Assembly (NCBI GenBank): GCA_003254905.1
Contig: QANU01084266.1
Span: 62,001 to 126,000 of the forward strand
Direction of reading: 5' to 3'
Origin: Nissolia schottii
Taxonomy: Eukaryota > Streptophyta > Magnoliopsida > Fabales > Fabaceae
Length of the DNA stretch: 64,000 bases
Below are positions 63,808 to 64,000 of the stretch, piece by piece. The notes beneath the pieces were generated by a model. That model saw only the letters and a list, made by a program, of their open reading frames with translations. It ran no database searches and was not told the origin of the DNA. Position numbers and translations under genes: made by a program. Each line of letters begins with the position of its first letter. Position 1 is the stretch's first letter.

Positions 63808-64000
63808 GGTTCTCAGGCCGCTCAGTGCCCTGCCTGTCTGCTCAGCGCTCTGTATGGTCGCACAGCGCCTTGTATGGCCGCTCAGCGCCTTTGGCTACTC
63901 AGCGCTTCCCTGAGCTCCCTCAGGTTTTGAACCATCCTTATCTAATCTTACGTGGCTTCTAGGTCACAAGCCGCTCAGAGCCCAGCCTTGGCCGCTCAGC
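63808..64000. repeat. CGCTCAGCG array of L15
   Basis: Seven to eight copies of GCCGCTCAGCGCC-like words, several starting about 20-22 bp apart. The array continues beyond the window. Confidence 0.85.

Larger units (their letters stand above)
61739..64000 (-). mobile_element. L15: long LTR 3' part, runs off the window
   Basis: It starts TGTAACACCCTAGGTAGC on the plus strand (minus-oriented). An acidic ORF (minus, 62223-62405) is followed in sense order by the end of the LTR. The acceptor-like block lies at 62725-62760, a tandem array TCCGAACTTCGTGGACGAC at 63250-63395, and a GCTCAGCG array from 63808 to the window end. Confidence 0.75.

Overview
The window is nuclear DNA from a flowering plant, probably a eudicot. 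It has intron-split genes with GT-AG junctions, a plastid-type enolase, a plant cysteine oxidase, and a dense mass of nested plant LTR retrotransposons, MULEs and a LINE. I cannot name the species. About three quarters of the window is transposon-derived.

Host genes. (1) The left 9.5 kb holds the 5' two thirds of a peroxisomal pseudouridine-5'-phosphate glycosidase gene on the minus strand (exons 1-8, 3452-7845). A block containing exons 1-3 is repeated head-to-tail about 2.2 times (6731-9447). The 3' exons are not visible, because Ty1/copia remnants fill 1-3180. (2) A plastidic enolase (ENO1 type, seven coding exons, plus strand) lies at 49256-52917. (3) A plant cysteine oxidase of the PCO3 type (five coding exons, minus strand) lies at 54476-59136 and converges on enolase. 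Both right-hand genes read intact, except that the enolase start codon falls in an A-run next to a single N.

Transposon layers. 10270-43415 and 60713-64000 consist mostly of long LTRs (about 2.4-3.8 kb) of one Ty3/gypsy family, with ends TGTAACATCC...GTGTTACA. Many are solo LTRs inserted into each other, with 5-bp target duplications that can be read off: CATGA, CTAAG, TGAAA, AATAA, GCCGC and GGAT(A/G). I number them L1-L15. L9 and L12 flank a gag-only, non-autonomous element (PBS 37051-37063, gag 35736-36894). An Athila/Tat-like LTR family (T1-T3, starting TGATAAGTG) is interleaved. A MULE transposase remnant (45349-46894), a Pack-MULE-like element (47434-48833), a truncated LINE (4756-5545) and a TRIM-like element (55520-55915) complete the set.

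Most interesting observation. The L-family LTRs share conserved flanks, but each carries an interchangeable array of short palindromes at the same internal position: GTCATTCGAATGAC, TTCAATCGATTGAA, CGCTCAGCG or CCGCGG types. In three of these types the palindromes come in pairs spaced about 21-22 bp apart, so each pair could fold into a stem-loop. The CGCTCAGCG type is shared with the unrelated T family. The arrays always lie between a conserved donor-like GTGGGTAA and a conserved acceptor-like block ending TTCCAG|G, which suggests that they sit in an LTR-embedded intron. A short acidic ORF often follows the acceptor.

Assembly notes. There is an 882-bp N gap (12390-13271) inside L2. Single Ns at 4755, 26088 and 49256 look like sequence joins; at the first two, unrelated elements abut.
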